DNA of 64,000 nucleotides from Flavobacterium sp. N502540. GTDB taxonomy: Bacteria; Bacteroidota; Bacteroidia; Flavobacteriales; Flavobacteriaceae. The stretch spans positions 2,542,001 through 2,606,000 of the forward strand of contig NZ_CP110012.1 in assembly GCF_025947365.1 (NCBI RefSeq). The letters are read 5' to 3'. Positions 53,093-61,686 of this stretch are shown here, piece by piece; position 1 is the first letter of the stretch; each line of letters starts with the position of its first letter. Under the pieces are notes generated by a model. That model searched no databases, was not told where the DNA came from, and saw nothing but the letters and a program-made list of their open reading frames with translations. The translations under genes were made by a program, and so were the position numbers.

Positions 53093-53488
53093 ATAAGTAT
53101 TTAGTTGAAAATTATTTTGTATAATATTTTTTGACGGGATTTTGAAAATACACACTCGTCATTTGTAGGAAAAGAAAGGTTTTTTTGAGGGATTTCTTGA
53201 TAAATATATGGTAGAGAGAGGGTAATAGGTCTGGTGATGAGGCAAAATTACCTGTTATTTGATCAAAATGATAATGATTTAAAATAGTGGAATTGTTGTG
53301 TAACAAGTTGATTTAGTGTTGAATGCTTTTTTTTTTTGATATTGTTTTAGGTGTGGTTATAATTTACAAGATAAAAATTAGTACCGTGTAAGTTAATTTT
53401 TGTTAATTTTAATAAAAGTATAAGTTAAAGATTGTTTAACGGATAAAACGATAGACAATTTATAGAAAGATGTTTAATTAAAATTAAG
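53093..53488. other. AT-rich gap before the exported-protein gene
   Basis: About 400 bases with no convincing gene or RNA. A 64-codon frame at 53112-53306 on the minus strand is low-complexity and unsupported. It probably holds the promoter of the 53489 gene. Confidence 0.4.
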
Positions 53489-54514
53489 ATGATTATGAAA
53501 AATGTAAATTATGTATTAGGAAATTGTAAAAAACTGTCAGGGATCAAATTTATTCTTTCCATGATGGTATTGTTATCGGTTAATTTTGGTTACAGCCAGA
53601 GTCAATATTATAGCTATTATACATTATTTAGAGATGCTAAAGATGACTATACAAAATCAGATAGCTGGGTTTTCTCGATTGATGATGACGTTTCGAGTCC
53701 AAATAAACCCGGAGCTTTTAGCTGGTTTTCAAATGGAGGCAGAAATCTTGATGATTTAATGATGACTCTTACTAAGCGTTGGCCAGAGATAAATAGATTT
53801 GAACTAAGGATGCAGGGCTCTGTTGTGGTGCAAAATTTCAATAATAAAGATGCTCATTGGGATAATCTGACTATGTGGGCAGATAACACTAAATCGTATA
53901 TACAGAGTAATGGAGATGATGACGGTTTATTAATTTCTTCCAATACAGGCAATAAAATATCTCTGGGAGATGGAAATGATGAGGTGGCAATTAATTCTAA
54001 GAAGCTCATTCTGGATTACGGCGGAACTAATGATTTGGCACAGGTTGCCATAAATGCTGGTAATCCGGTAAATGGAGCCGCTTTAACAGTGGGGGGAATG
54101 ACGTACATTGGCAACTCCAAAAGTATTGAATCTAACCCCGGAATATCAAATGATCTTAAAGAGGATTGCTCTTTGTTTGTCGAAAAACAAATTTTGGCAT
54201 CAGATTTAAATATTATTCCTAAGCAATACTGGATGGACTCTGTTTTTGAAAGTGATTATAAGAAAATGGATTTAGATACTTTGGAGGGTTATGTTAAAGA
54301 GAACAAACACCTTCCGGGTATAGTTTCGGAGAAAGAAGTAAATGAAAAAGGATATAAAATACATGATTTTAATGTAGGTCTTCTACAAAATGTTGAAGAG
54401 CTGCTACTTCATATCATTGACCAAAATAAAAAAAATGAAGCATTGAGTAAAAAAATTGAAGTATTGACTAGAAAGATAGAAGTTTTGGAAAGCCAGAGTA
54501 GTCAGCATAAATAA
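53489..54514 (+). CDS. Exported protein with tail-fibre-like C-terminal coiled coil
   Basis: The 341-residue protein has a signal sequence (FILSMMVLLSVNFGYSQ, about residues 21-37), a central region of short beta repeats (DGLLISSNTGNKISLGDG, LILDYGGTNDLAQVAINAG) and a C-terminal module: YWMDSVFESDYKKMDLDTLEGYVKENKHLPGI (in parts), then a coiled coil KKIEVLTRKIEVLESQ. That C-terminal module is common in Bacteroidota surface proteins with fibre-like repeats and probably trimerises. The start is ATG at 53489 or 53495. It sits 90 bases upstream of the M43-like protease gene and may be co-expressed. No T9SS tail is seen. Confidence 0.78.
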   Translation: MIMKNVNYVLGNCKKLSGIKFILSMMVLLSVNFGYSQSQYYSYYTLFRDAKDDYTKSDSWVFSIDDDVSSPNKPGAFSWFSNGGRNLDDLMMTLTKRWPEINRFELRMQGSVVVQNFNNKDAHWDNLTMWADNTKSYIQSNGDDDGLLISSNTGNKISLGDGNDEVAINSKKLILDYGGTNDLAQVAINAGNPVNGAALTVGGMTYIGNSKSIESNPGISNDLKEDCSLFVEKQILASDLNIIPKQYWMDSVFESDYKKMDLDTLEGYVKENKHLPGIVSEKEVNEKGYKIHDFNVGLLQNVEELLLHIIDQNKKNEALSKKIEVLTRKIEVLESQSSQHK

Positions 54515-54604
54515 TATACATTTTCTTCACGATTCAATTTTTATCCTGAATAGTGAAAATCTCGTTCAATTCGTATAGATTTTAAAATTTAACAAGAGAT
54601 AATT

Positions 54605-56428
54605 ATGAAAAAAAAGTATATTATTTTGAATTTTATATCTTGTCTTTCGGGTTTTATGCATGCTCAGCAAACAGAAGGCAGTGGTGTTGTCAGCTATCCT
54701 GATAATAACGTAAAGGTAGTTGGAGAAAAAATTTTCTGGTCTGCAAATCCCAAAACAGACAATAGCAGTGAGTCTGATTTACTGACCACATATTACAAAG
54801 GACTTTACAACCGTCGTAACAACTATCTGAGCGGTATTAAGGGAACCATAGATAAACCCGGAGGTTACATCAAAATCGAGGTGCATGCTTACGACAGCAA
54901 GAGAGCGGGAGGGTTGCAGTTATTGACAGATGATGAGAAGACATTTGTAACCAGGCCTATCTATGGAGTTGAGATTACTCAAAGCTCTCCAAATGCATTT
55001 TCGAAAACAACAAAAGAGCTGAATTATGAATATTGGGATCATGGCCTTCAGCGTGGTAAGATTTCTTCTGATGATATAAAAACACTGGGTGCTAAATCAT
55101 TGAATGCAGTTGCAGTGAATTGTGGAAACTGGGCATGGAACTGGCTCCGGGCTTTCAGCCTAGTAAGTTCTTCCTGTTCTTTGGAAATAGATGAGGATAA
55201 ACTGATACAGTTAGAAAACCAGCCAGTAGTGGTAAAAATTTCGATGAAAGATGCGACTTTGATAGACACGCGTGTTCCTGCTTTAGCCAATAATGATAAC
55301 CTAAAGAGAATTGTAAAAAATGAGTTTCCCTATCTTGTTATCAATAAGGTAAATGTAGAGATCTTAGAAGCTCCCGACGATAATAATCCGGTTAGTTTTT
55401 ACAAGGATATGGTAACAAAATCATTCGATTGGGCTAATAAGGTCTATACAGCCAGGACAGGTAAGACCTTACCGGAAGCAGCGGTAAAAGAAGGAGCAAA
55501 AATCGGTAATCCGAGAGTGGTGTTCAAAGATATCAATGTTGTTATCCGCAAAGGGTCACAGAAAGCATATAGAATGCCTTCAATAGAATTTGGAGGAGAA
55601 GACGGAGATATAGACCTCAAAGCCGTTCGCGACGATGGTGTACTATACATCAAATATGCACATACATTTTATGGCAATGATCCAGAAGAAGATTATGCAA
55701 TGGGGAAAACAATTTCAAAATTTAACGTTGAGAGCCGTTTTAAAAAATCTTTGATTTTAATAAGCTACAGAGAATATCTTACTCCTGATTTTGTAAGTAG
55801 GAATGTTGGTGTTCCGGCACATGAGTTGGGACATTATTTTAGATTGAAGCATACTTTTGAATACGGATGCAGAGAACCAAATGATGGAATTAGTGATACT
55901 CCTCCAGCAGAAATATTATTCAAGATGCCGGATTATAAAAATTGTATTGCTCCCGTTCAATGTGATGGTAAGAGAAGATTAATAGAGAATATTATGGATT
56001 ATAGTTGGGACTGTTCATTTATGTTCACTCCAGGACAGGCCGAAGTAATGAGAAATTCAATTTGGAAAGACTACCCTAATTTGAATACTACTCAGATATC
56101 ATCGGATGAGAGGATCAATATAGTCCCTAACATTACCGTGAGTGATTTGAGAGTTGGTCCCATGAAGAGATCTGGTACAGAGAATAAGGAAGATATTACA
56201 GAACAAAAAGTAGAAAAATCTCAAAACATTGGTATATATCCCAATCCTGTGAAAGACAAATTAAATGTCGCCAATGTCGAAAACGAAGACTATGTAATTT
56301 TCAGCATTAATGGGCAGCAGATATTATCCGGCAGAACTCAGAAAGGACAGATTGATGTTGGAACTTTACCAGAAGGAATGTATATTATCAAAATAAAAAA
56401 TACTAACAAACGTTTTATTAAAGAGTAA
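54605..56428 (+). CDS. Secreted M43-like zinc metalloprotease with T9SS type A tail
   Basis: The 607-residue precursor (signal ending in GFMHAQQ) has a long N-terminal region (20-390), then a metzincin core: zinc site HELGHYFRLKH, DGISDTPPAE, a conserved Cys pattern (NCIAPVQCDGK), and a Met-turn in IENIMDYSWD, all as in pappalysins (M43). The Gly usual at position 8 of HExxHxxGxxH is Arg. A C-terminal type A sorting domain follows (IGIYPNPVKDKLNV through GMYIIKIKNTNKRFIKE), which directs export by the type IX system and surface anchoring or release. Likely an extracellular protease; the Arg substitution makes full activity uncertain. Confidence 0.88.
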   Translation: MKKKYIILNFISCLSGFMHAQQTEGSGVVSYPDNNVKVVGEKIFWSANPKTDNSSESDLLTTYYKGLYNRRNNYLSGIKGTIDKPGGYIKIEVHAYDSKRAGGLQLLTDDEKTFVTRPIYGVEITQSSPNAFSKTTKELNYEYWDHGLQRGKISSDDIKTLGAKSLNAVAVNCGNWAWNWLRAFSLVSSSCSLEIDEDKLIQLENQPVVVKISMKDATLIDTRVPALANNDNLKRIVKNEFPYLVINKVNVEILEAPDDNNPVSFYKDMVTKSFDWANKVYTARTGKTLPEAAVKEGAKIGNPRVVFKDINVVIRKGSQKAYRMPSIEFGGEDGDIDLKAVRDDGVLYIKYAHTFYGNDPEEDYAMGKTISKFNVESRFKKSLILISYREYLTPDFVSRNVGVPAHELGHYFRLKHTFEYGCREPNDGISDTPPAEILFKMPDYKNCIAPVQCDGKRRLIENIMDYSWDCSFMFTPGQAEVMRNSIWKDYPNLNTTQISSDERINIVPNITVSDLRVGPMKRSGTENKEDITEQKVEKSQNIGIYPNPVKDKLNVANVENEDYVIFSINGQQILSGRTQKGQIDVGTLPEGMYIIKIKNTNKRFIKE

Positions 56429-56435
56429 TGAAATG

Positions 56436-56480
56436 ACAATGGGGCTATTGCTTATTGCTAAAATAGCCTCATTGTTTTTT
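56436..56480 (+). terminator. Terminator after the metalloprotease gene
   Basis: Fourteen-base arms, acaatggggctatt (56436-56449) and aatagcctcattgt (56462-56475), with one G-T pair and a T-run. Confidence 0.85.
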
Positions 56481-56544
56481 AAAAGTTCGCTGTCAACTGT
56501 TTTGCCAGAACTAGATCCAAAGCTCAGAGAGCTAAAAAAGTAAA

Positions 56545-57186
56545 CTAAAGAACACGGCTCACAGTCAGTCCATCACGGATAGGCAGTAAAACCGTTTCGA
56601 CTCTGGGGTCATTTTTCAAGAGTAGATTGTACTCCAAAAGGACTTTGGTGCTAACGTCATTTGGATGAACCGGTTCCAGTATTTTTCCGCTCCACAAAAC
56701 ATTATCCGATAAAATAATACCGCCTTTGTTCATCTTTGGAACGATCATTTCCCAATAATTGATATAATTTTCTTTATCGGCATCGATAAAAACTAAATCA
56801 AACTTGACGTCTAAAGTTGGAATGATTTCGACAGCTTCTCCTAAATGCTGGAAAATTTGTTTTCCCCAAGGTGATGCATCAAAATATTTACGTTGAAAAT
56901 CGACTAATTCTTCTTTAATGTCAATGGTGTGCAGTTGCCCGTTTTCCTGCATTCCCTCACACAGACATAAAGCTGCATAACCGGTATAAGTTCCAATTTC
57001 GAGAATGTTCACAGGACGAATCAATTTCGAGAGCATGCTTAAAACACGCCCCTGAAAATGCCCGCTAAGCATTCTTGGCAGTAATATTTTTTGGTATGTT
57101 TCCTTATTTAGTTTAGCCAACAATTCCGGTTCGTTTTCAGAATGTTGCTCGATATAATCTTCCAGGTCTTGTGAAATAAAATGCAT
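56545..57186 (-). CDS. O-methyltransferase (COMT family)
   Basis: The 213-residue enzyme is a full-length Methyltransf_3 (COMT-like) protein. The SAM motif is ILEIGTYTGYAALCL, the acidic loop DLVFIDADKENYINYWE supplies the metal-binding Asp, and KGGIILSDNVLW is the post-motif block. Bacterial members methylate catechol-type or phenolic hydroxyls using SAM and a divalent cation; natural substrates are generally unknown. A decayed partial duplicate of this gene lies at 52835-53092, on the same strand. It is transcribed alone. Confidence 0.92.
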   Translation of the reverse strand: MHFISQDLEDYIEQHSENEPELLAKLNKETYQKILLPRMLSGHFQGRVLSMLSKLIRPVNILEIGTYTGYAALCLCEGMQENGQLHTIDIKEELVDFQRKYFDASPWGKQIFQHLGEAVEIIPTLDVKFDLVFIDADKENYINYWEMIVPKMNKGGIILSDNVLWSGKILEPVHPNDVSTKVLLEYNLLLKNDPRVETVLLPIRDGLTVSRVL

Positions 57187-57250
57187 CTTGTCGTATCTTC
57201 TAATTTTGAGTGTAAAAATACTAAAAATTGTGGTTCCTTTTTTGGCATAA

Positions 57251-57276
57251 AAAAACCATTCGTTGTAACGAATGGT
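57251..57276 (-). terminator. Terminator of the LEA-like lipoprotein gene
   Basis: Ten-base arms accattcgtt (57255-57264) and aacgaatggt (57267-57276) are followed by a T-run on the minus strand. Confidence 0.85.
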
Positions 57277-57299
57277 CTTAGTTTCATAAATTGAAGAGA

Positions 57300-57632
57300 C
57301 TATTTTTTCAAAGCCTCATTAACTTCCTTAGCTGTTTTCACCGTACCGTCTTTAGCAGCTTTAGCAGCATTTTCTACTTTTTCAGCGCCTTTTTTAGTAG
57401 CGTCTTTTACATCTTCTGCTGCTTTTTTGGTAGCTTCTTTTACATCCTCGGCAGCATTTTCAGTTTTGCTCACAGCACTATCCTTTACTTCTTTAATATC
57501 AGTAGTTAAAGAGTCAACTTTGTTGCCAAGAGTTAGTTCTTCCTCTGCAGGTTTTGGTTCCTTCTTTTCGCAAGATTGTACAGCGAATGCTAATAGAGCG
57601 ATAACAGCCAGACTTAAGATTTGTTTTTTCAT
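57300..57632 (-). CDS. Small Lys/Ala/Glu-rich lipoprotein with LEA-like 11-mer repeats
   Basis: The 110-residue protein starts with a lipoprotein signal (MKKQILSLAVIALLAFAVQSC, Cys21). From about residue 60 it consists of 11-residue repeats: AAEDVKEATKK, AAEDVKDATKK, GAEKVENAAKA and AKDGTVKTAKE. This is the pattern of group 3 LEA and apolipoprotein-like amphipathic helices. Such proteins are disordered until dried or lipid-bound. An envelope stress or desiccation role is plausible, but lipoproteins of this composition are also merely common in Flavobacterium. It is transcribed alone from upstream of 57632. Confidence 0.85.
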   Translation of the reverse strand: MKKQILSLAVIALLAFAVQSCEKKEPKPAEEELTLGNKVDSLTTDIKEVKDSAVSKTENAAEDVKEATKKAAEDVKDATKKGAEKVENAAKAAKDGTVKTAKEVNEALKK

Positions 57633-57861
57633 AAGAAATTGATTTTTTTAGATTGATTAAATTTAAAAGTTATAAAGCTGAAAAATAAAGATACACATTT
57701 TAAAATGATTGAGCTCTTTGTAAGATTATTTTCCTTTTGAGTGCAAGACAATTCTCGTGCCAAAGTTTTGAGTTTTGAAATGCTGAGCATTTTTTTTTAT
57801 TCATTTTTAGAATAGAAAAGTATTTATTGTTCCATATTTTTATTTCGCTGCTTTTAAATCG

Positions 57862-58455
57862 TTATTTAATCACTAATATATTCTCATTTTTTGCAAAATC
57901 AGTCAAAGTGATGTTGAAGATCACTGTTAATTCTTTCCCGGCTCTAACAACTCCAAGTGCTGCTGACGGGGTTGTCATTTCAAAATCACTAAAAGTCATT
58001 CGGTTAGAGCCTTGCAGCGCAAAAGTGCCGTCTTTATAGGCTGTTACTCTGATCTGGGTTTTATAATCTTTACTAACACCCGCTATAGTGTAAGTTCCGA
58101 TAAGATTCCAGGTGTTTTCGTTTACTTTTTCGGCAGATTTTAGAGCGTATTTAATGTTTTTGTAATCTTCGGTTTCCAAAGCTTTATAAGCAACATCGTC
58201 CATGCTGCCTTTGCCGCTTTTTAAGCTTTCAGCTGATAAGGAAACGGTCAGGTTTTTTATATCTGTAATTTTCGAATCTGTAACAGTTAAGAAAGCACTT
58301 CCCACTCCATCTGAAGATTTCATCGTCCAATCGTGTATATTGGAAGTTCCTGCAACTTCAAAGGCCGATTTTGATAAGCTATATCTCTTTTGTGAGTTTA
58401 CTTGTAAAGATAACATCAGTACTGCTGCTAATAAAATAGATTGGATCGTTTTCAT
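57862..58455 (-). CDS. YceI-family periplasmic lipid-binding protein
   Basis: The 197-residue protein (signal ending in LSLQVNSQ) fits the YceI lipocalin-like fold: RYSLSKSAFEVAGTSNIHDWTM, IKYALKSAEKVNENTWNLIGTYTIAG in parts, and a C-terminal VIFNITLTDFAK. YceI members bind polyisoprenoid-like lipids in a barrel; the known ligand for one homologue is a polyprenyl quinone-like compound. Its role here is unknown. It is divergent from rlmN, with about 210 bases between the two starts. Confidence 0.88.
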   Translation of the reverse strand: MKTIQSILLAAVLMLSLQVNSQKRYSLSKSAFEVAGTSNIHDWTMKSSDGVGSAFLTVTDSKITDIKNLTVSLSAESLKSGKGSMDDVAYKALETEDYKNIKYALKSAEKVNENTWNLIGTYTIAGVSKDYKTQIRVTAYKDGTFALQGSNRMTFSDFEMTTPSAALGVVRAGKELTVIFNITLTDFAKNENILVIK

Positions 58456-58651
58456 CTGTATAGGTATTTGTTAAATTTTAAGATCAGTGTGTGGTTCAGT
58501 TGGTTTTTGATAATGAGTTACTGTCTTTTTCTTATGTCAAATTTATTACGAACGAATAGTAAAAGACCTGATAAAAATCATGGTTAGGTTTTTATTTAAA
58601 GCGTATAATAGAGAGAAAATACATTTTCTGAGAAATGTTTTAAAAAGTGAT

Positions 58652-58659
58652 TAACTTTG
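58652..58659 (+). promoter_or_regulatory. -7 box of rlmN
   Basis: TAACTTTG, ending only five bases before the rlmN ATG at 58664. Transcription would start at or next to the start codon. Confidence 0.5.
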
Positions 58660-58663
58660 CAGC

Positions 58664-59707
58664 ATGCAAATGGAGAAAAAAGATATAAGAGCCTTAACAA
58701 AAGATCAGCTTCGCGATTTTTTTGTCGCTAATAATGATAAAGCCTTTCGTGGAAATCAAGTCTACGAATGGTTATGGAGTAAAGGAGCACACAGTTTTGA
58801 AGACATGACTAATGTTGCCAAAACAACTCGCACGATGCTGGAGGAAAATTTTGTAATCAATCATATCAAGGTAGATACCATGCAGCGCAGCAGTGACGGA
58901 ACTGTAAAAAATGCCGTTCGTTTGCATGATGGTTTAGTGGTAGAGTCAGTATTGATTCCAACAGAAACCAGAACAACAGCCTGCGTTTCAAGTCAGGTTG
59001 GGTGCAGTCTGGATTGTAATTTCTGTGCTACTTCACGATTGAAGAGAATGCGAAACCTGGAACCTGGAGAAATCTACGATCAGATTATTGCAATAGACAA
59101 AGAGAGTCGATTGTATCACAATCATCCGCTTTCGAATATTGTTTTTATGGGAATGGGTGAGCCTTTGATGAATTACAACAACGTCATCAAAGCTATTGAT
59201 ATGGTTACCTCGCCGGAAGGATTAGGGATGTCACCAAAACGTATTATGGTTTCGACTTCCGGAATTCCGAAGATGATTAAAAAAATGGCCGATGATGATG
59301 TAAAATTCAAACTGGCAGTTTCTCTGCATTCGGCTATTGATGATGTACGTGCGCGAATCATGCCTTTCAGTAAAAATTTTCCGTTAAAAGATTTGCGTGA
59401 AGCTTTGGAATACTGGTACAGAAAAACCAAAAGTAAAATCTCTTACGAATATGTAGTCTGGAAAGGAATCAATGACGACAAAGCTTCGATTGATGCTTTG
59501 GTAAAGTTTTGTAAATATGTTCCGTGTAAAGTCAATTTAATTGAATACAATCCAATTGATGACGGCGAGTTTCAACAAGCTTCAGAAGAATCAATTCTGG
59601 CTTATATAAAAGCATTGGAAAATATCGGAGTAGTTGTAAAAGTACGCCGAAGCCGAGGAAAGGATATTGATGCTGCTTGCGGACAATTGGCCAATAAAGA
59701 AGGATAA
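58664..59707 (+). CDS. rlmN: 23S rRNA (adenine-2503-C2)/tRNA methyltransferase RlmN
   Basis: The 347-residue radical-SAM enzyme has the cluster motif C114-x3-C118-x2-C121 (CSLDCNFC) and the conserved GMGEPLMNY, with the second catalytic cysteine near C341 (DAACGQL). It methylates C2 of A2503 in 23S rRNA and A37 of some tRNAs, using two SAM molecules. Either ATG at 58664 or at 58670 (MEKKD) may be the start; the promoter box overlaps this region closely, so the mRNA could be almost leaderless. It ends at a terminator. Confidence 0.95.
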   Translation: MQMEKKDIRALTKDQLRDFFVANNDKAFRGNQVYEWLWSKGAHSFEDMTNVAKTTRTMLEENFVINHIKVDTMQRSSDGTVKNAVRLHDGLVVESVLIPTETRTTACVSSQVGCSLDCNFCATSRLKRMRNLEPGEIYDQIIAIDKESRLYHNHPLSNIVFMGMGEPLMNYNNVIKAIDMVTSPEGLGMSPKRIMVSTSGIPKMIKKMADDDVKFKLAVSLHSAIDDVRARIMPFSKNFPLKDLREALEYWYRKTKSKISYEYVVWKGINDDKASIDALVKFCKYVPCKVNLIEYNPIDDGEFQQASEESILAYIKALENIGVVVKVRRSRGKDIDAACGQLANKEG

Positions 59708-59757
59708 ATAATGTTTTGCGGTTTTGTACTGCAAACAAACAGCTTAATAATTTTTTA

Positions 59758-59787
59758 AAGATGCCTTGTTCTTCAAGGCATTTTTTA
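59758..59787 (+). terminator. Terminator after rlmN
   Basis: Eight-base arms atgccttg (59761-59768) and caaggcat (59774-59781), then a T-run. Confidence 0.85.
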
Positions 59788-59932
59788 TAGAGCATTGCCT
59801 GAGAGCGTACACTTTTGTTGATAACGAATTCAAATTGAGACAGAAGAAAATTTTTGGTTCGTTTTTTTACATTAGCATTTAAATTATTGATATACTAATG
59901 TAAAATACACTGTATTTTTTTATTTAAAATAG

Positions 59933-59940
59933 TATATTTG
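59933..59940 (+). promoter_or_regulatory. -7 box of the polyprenyl synthase gene
   Basis: TATATTTG ends eight bases before the ATG at 59949. If used, the leader would be nearly absent. No TTG at -33. Confidence 0.45.
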
Positions 59941-59948
59941 GGATCGAA

Positions 59949-60926
59949 ATGAATATTACTTCTCAAATAAAACAGCCCATCTTTAACGAGATGGAACTTT
60001 TTGAAAAAAAGTTCCATGAATCGATGACCTCAAAGGTGGCTTTATTGAATCGTATTACCTATTATATCGTAAACCGAAAAGGAAAACAAATGCGTCCCAT
60101 GTTTGTTTTTCTAACCGCTAAAATGGTTTCTGAAGGTATTGTAAACGAAAGAACCTATCGCGGAGCTTCTGTAATTGAACTTATTCATACCGCTACTTTG
60201 GTACACGATGACGTGGTAGACGATAGCAATCGCCGTCGTGGATTTTTCTCAATCAATGCACTTTGGAAAAATAAGATTGCCGTTTTGGTAGGAGACTATT
60301 TGTTGTCAAAAGGACTCTTGCTCTCTATAGATAATGGCGATTTTGATTTATTGAGAATCATTTCTGTCGCTGTTCGCGAAATGAGCGAAGGTGAATTGCT
60401 TCAAATTGAGAAAGCAAGAAGACTGGATATCACCGAAGAAGTATATTACGAAATCATCCGAAAGAAAACAGCGACACTTATTGCCGCCTGCTGCGCGCTT
60501 GGTGCAAAATCAGTAATTGAAGATGATGCTCATGTCGAAAACATGAGAAAATTTGGCGAACTTATCGGAATGGCTTTTCAAATCAAAGATGATTTATTTG
60601 ATTACAGCGAAGAAGCTATCGGTAAACCAACCGGAATCGATATTAAAGAGCAAAAAATGACTTTGCCTTTAATTCATGTTTTAAATACTTGTACCCCGCA
60701 AGAAAAAAAGTGGTTGATAAACTCCATCAAAAACCACAATAAAGACAAAAAACGCGTCAAAGAAGTTATTGCTTTCGTAAAAAGTAATAATGGATTGGCT
60801 TATGCCGAACAGAAAATGGTACAATTTCAGCAGGAAGCACTTTTGTTACTGGATAATTTTTCAGATTCTGAATTTAAAGATGCCCTTGTTTTAATGGTAA
60901 ATTACGTTATTGAAAGAAAGAAATAG
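59949..60926 (+). CDS. Trans-polyprenyl diphosphate synthase (octaprenyl-type)
   Basis: The 325-residue all-helical prenyltransferase has the first Asp-rich motif at about residues 80-92 (HDDVVDDSNRRRG) and the second in QIKDDLFDYSEE, with RKKTATLIAACCALGA between. The small or bulky residue pattern before the first motif, which sets chain length, reads VIELIHTATL, typical of long-chain enzymes. It elongates prenyl diphosphates with isopentenyl diphosphate, likely for the menaquinone side chain in this group (IspB-like). It is a single-gene unit. Confidence 0.92.
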   Translation: MNITSQIKQPIFNEMELFEKKFHESMTSKVALLNRITYYIVNRKGKQMRPMFVFLTAKMVSEGIVNERTYRGASVIELIHTATLVHDDVVDDSNRRRGFFSINALWKNKIAVLVGDYLLSKGLLLSIDNGDFDLLRIISVAVREMSEGELLQIEKARRLDITEEVYYEIIRKKTATLIAACCALGAKSVIEDDAHVENMRKFGELIGMAFQIKDDLFDYSEEAIGKPTGIDIKEQKMTLPLIHVLNTCTPQEKKWLINSIKNHNKDKKRVKEVIAFVKSNNGLAYAEQKMVQFQQEALLLLDNFSDSEFKDALVLMVNYVIERKK

Positions 60927-61125
60927 TTTTTTTTAATTAGATAATTAGAAAATTTTGTTAATTAGATAATTGGTTTACTTTGTTGTAAATGAATGGTTTG
61001 ATTGTGTGTTTTTGGAATTTGTAATTTTTTTATTGATTTTTTTCCATTCTCATGCAACCATTTCAAAACGTTATGCGTCTATGCTAATAGAAGTCTGTTA
61101 CTAAACCAAAACTAACCGCTTATTA

Positions 61126-61686
61126 ATGAAAATTATTCATTTACATCAGGAAGAAACCGAAATTATAAAGTTGGCTGTCGAGAATAACCGGCAAGCGCAG
61201 CAACAGATTTACAGTCGGTTTTCTTCAAAAATGTTAAGTGTTTGTCGACAGTATATAAAAGACATTCAATTGGCTGAAGATGTGATGATAACTGCCTTTA
61301 TGAAAGTGTTTACCAATTTAAGCAGATTTGAGCACAAAGGAAGTTTTGAAGGTTGGGTCAGGCGGATTATGGTGAATGAATGTATTTCTTATTTAAGAGT
61401 TCATAAAAAAGTAAAGTTTAGTGAAGAAGAAATTTATATCGAAGAGAGTTTCAATGCCATTGACAGTCAGTTTTCGATCGATCAGATTCAGTTCTTAATT
61501 GATGCTTTACCGGAAGGTTATAAAATGGTTTTTAATTTATACGCCATAGAAGGATACAAACACAATGAAATTGCCAAGATGTTAGGGATTAACGAAGGAA
61601 CATCAAAATCGCAATTATCGCATGCCAGAAAAATGCTGCAAACACAAATTAATAGTCTAAAAAAACAAGATAATGGAACCGAATAA
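61126..61686 (+). CDS. ECF-type RNA polymerase sigma factor
   Basis: The 186-residue protein has region 2 (IYSRFSSKMLSVCRQYIKDIQLAEDVMITAFMKVFTNL in parts) and region 4 (LPEGYKMVFNLYAIEGYKHNEIAKMLGINEGTSKSQLSHAR in parts), with the short region 1 and no region 3 typical of ECF sigmas. It directs RNA polymerase to a small regulon in response to an envelope signal. The next gene, overlapping by 14 bases, encodes a single-span membrane protein that could be its anti-sigma. The regulon may include the outer-membrane protein gene after it. Confidence 0.92.
   Translation: MKIIHLHQEETEIIKLAVENNRQAQQQIYSRFSSKMLSVCRQYIKDIQLAEDVMITAFMKVFTNLSRFEHKGSFEGWVRRIMVNECISYLRVHKKVKFSEEEIYIEESFNAIDSQFSIDQIQFLIDALPEGYKMVFNLYAIEGYKHNEIAKMLGINEGTSKSQLSHARKMLQTQINSLKKQDNGTE

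Noticed and set aside
53112..53306. 64-codon minus-strand ORF
   Set aside because: Low-complexity sequence in an AT-rich gap beside a pseudogene, with no recognisable domain.
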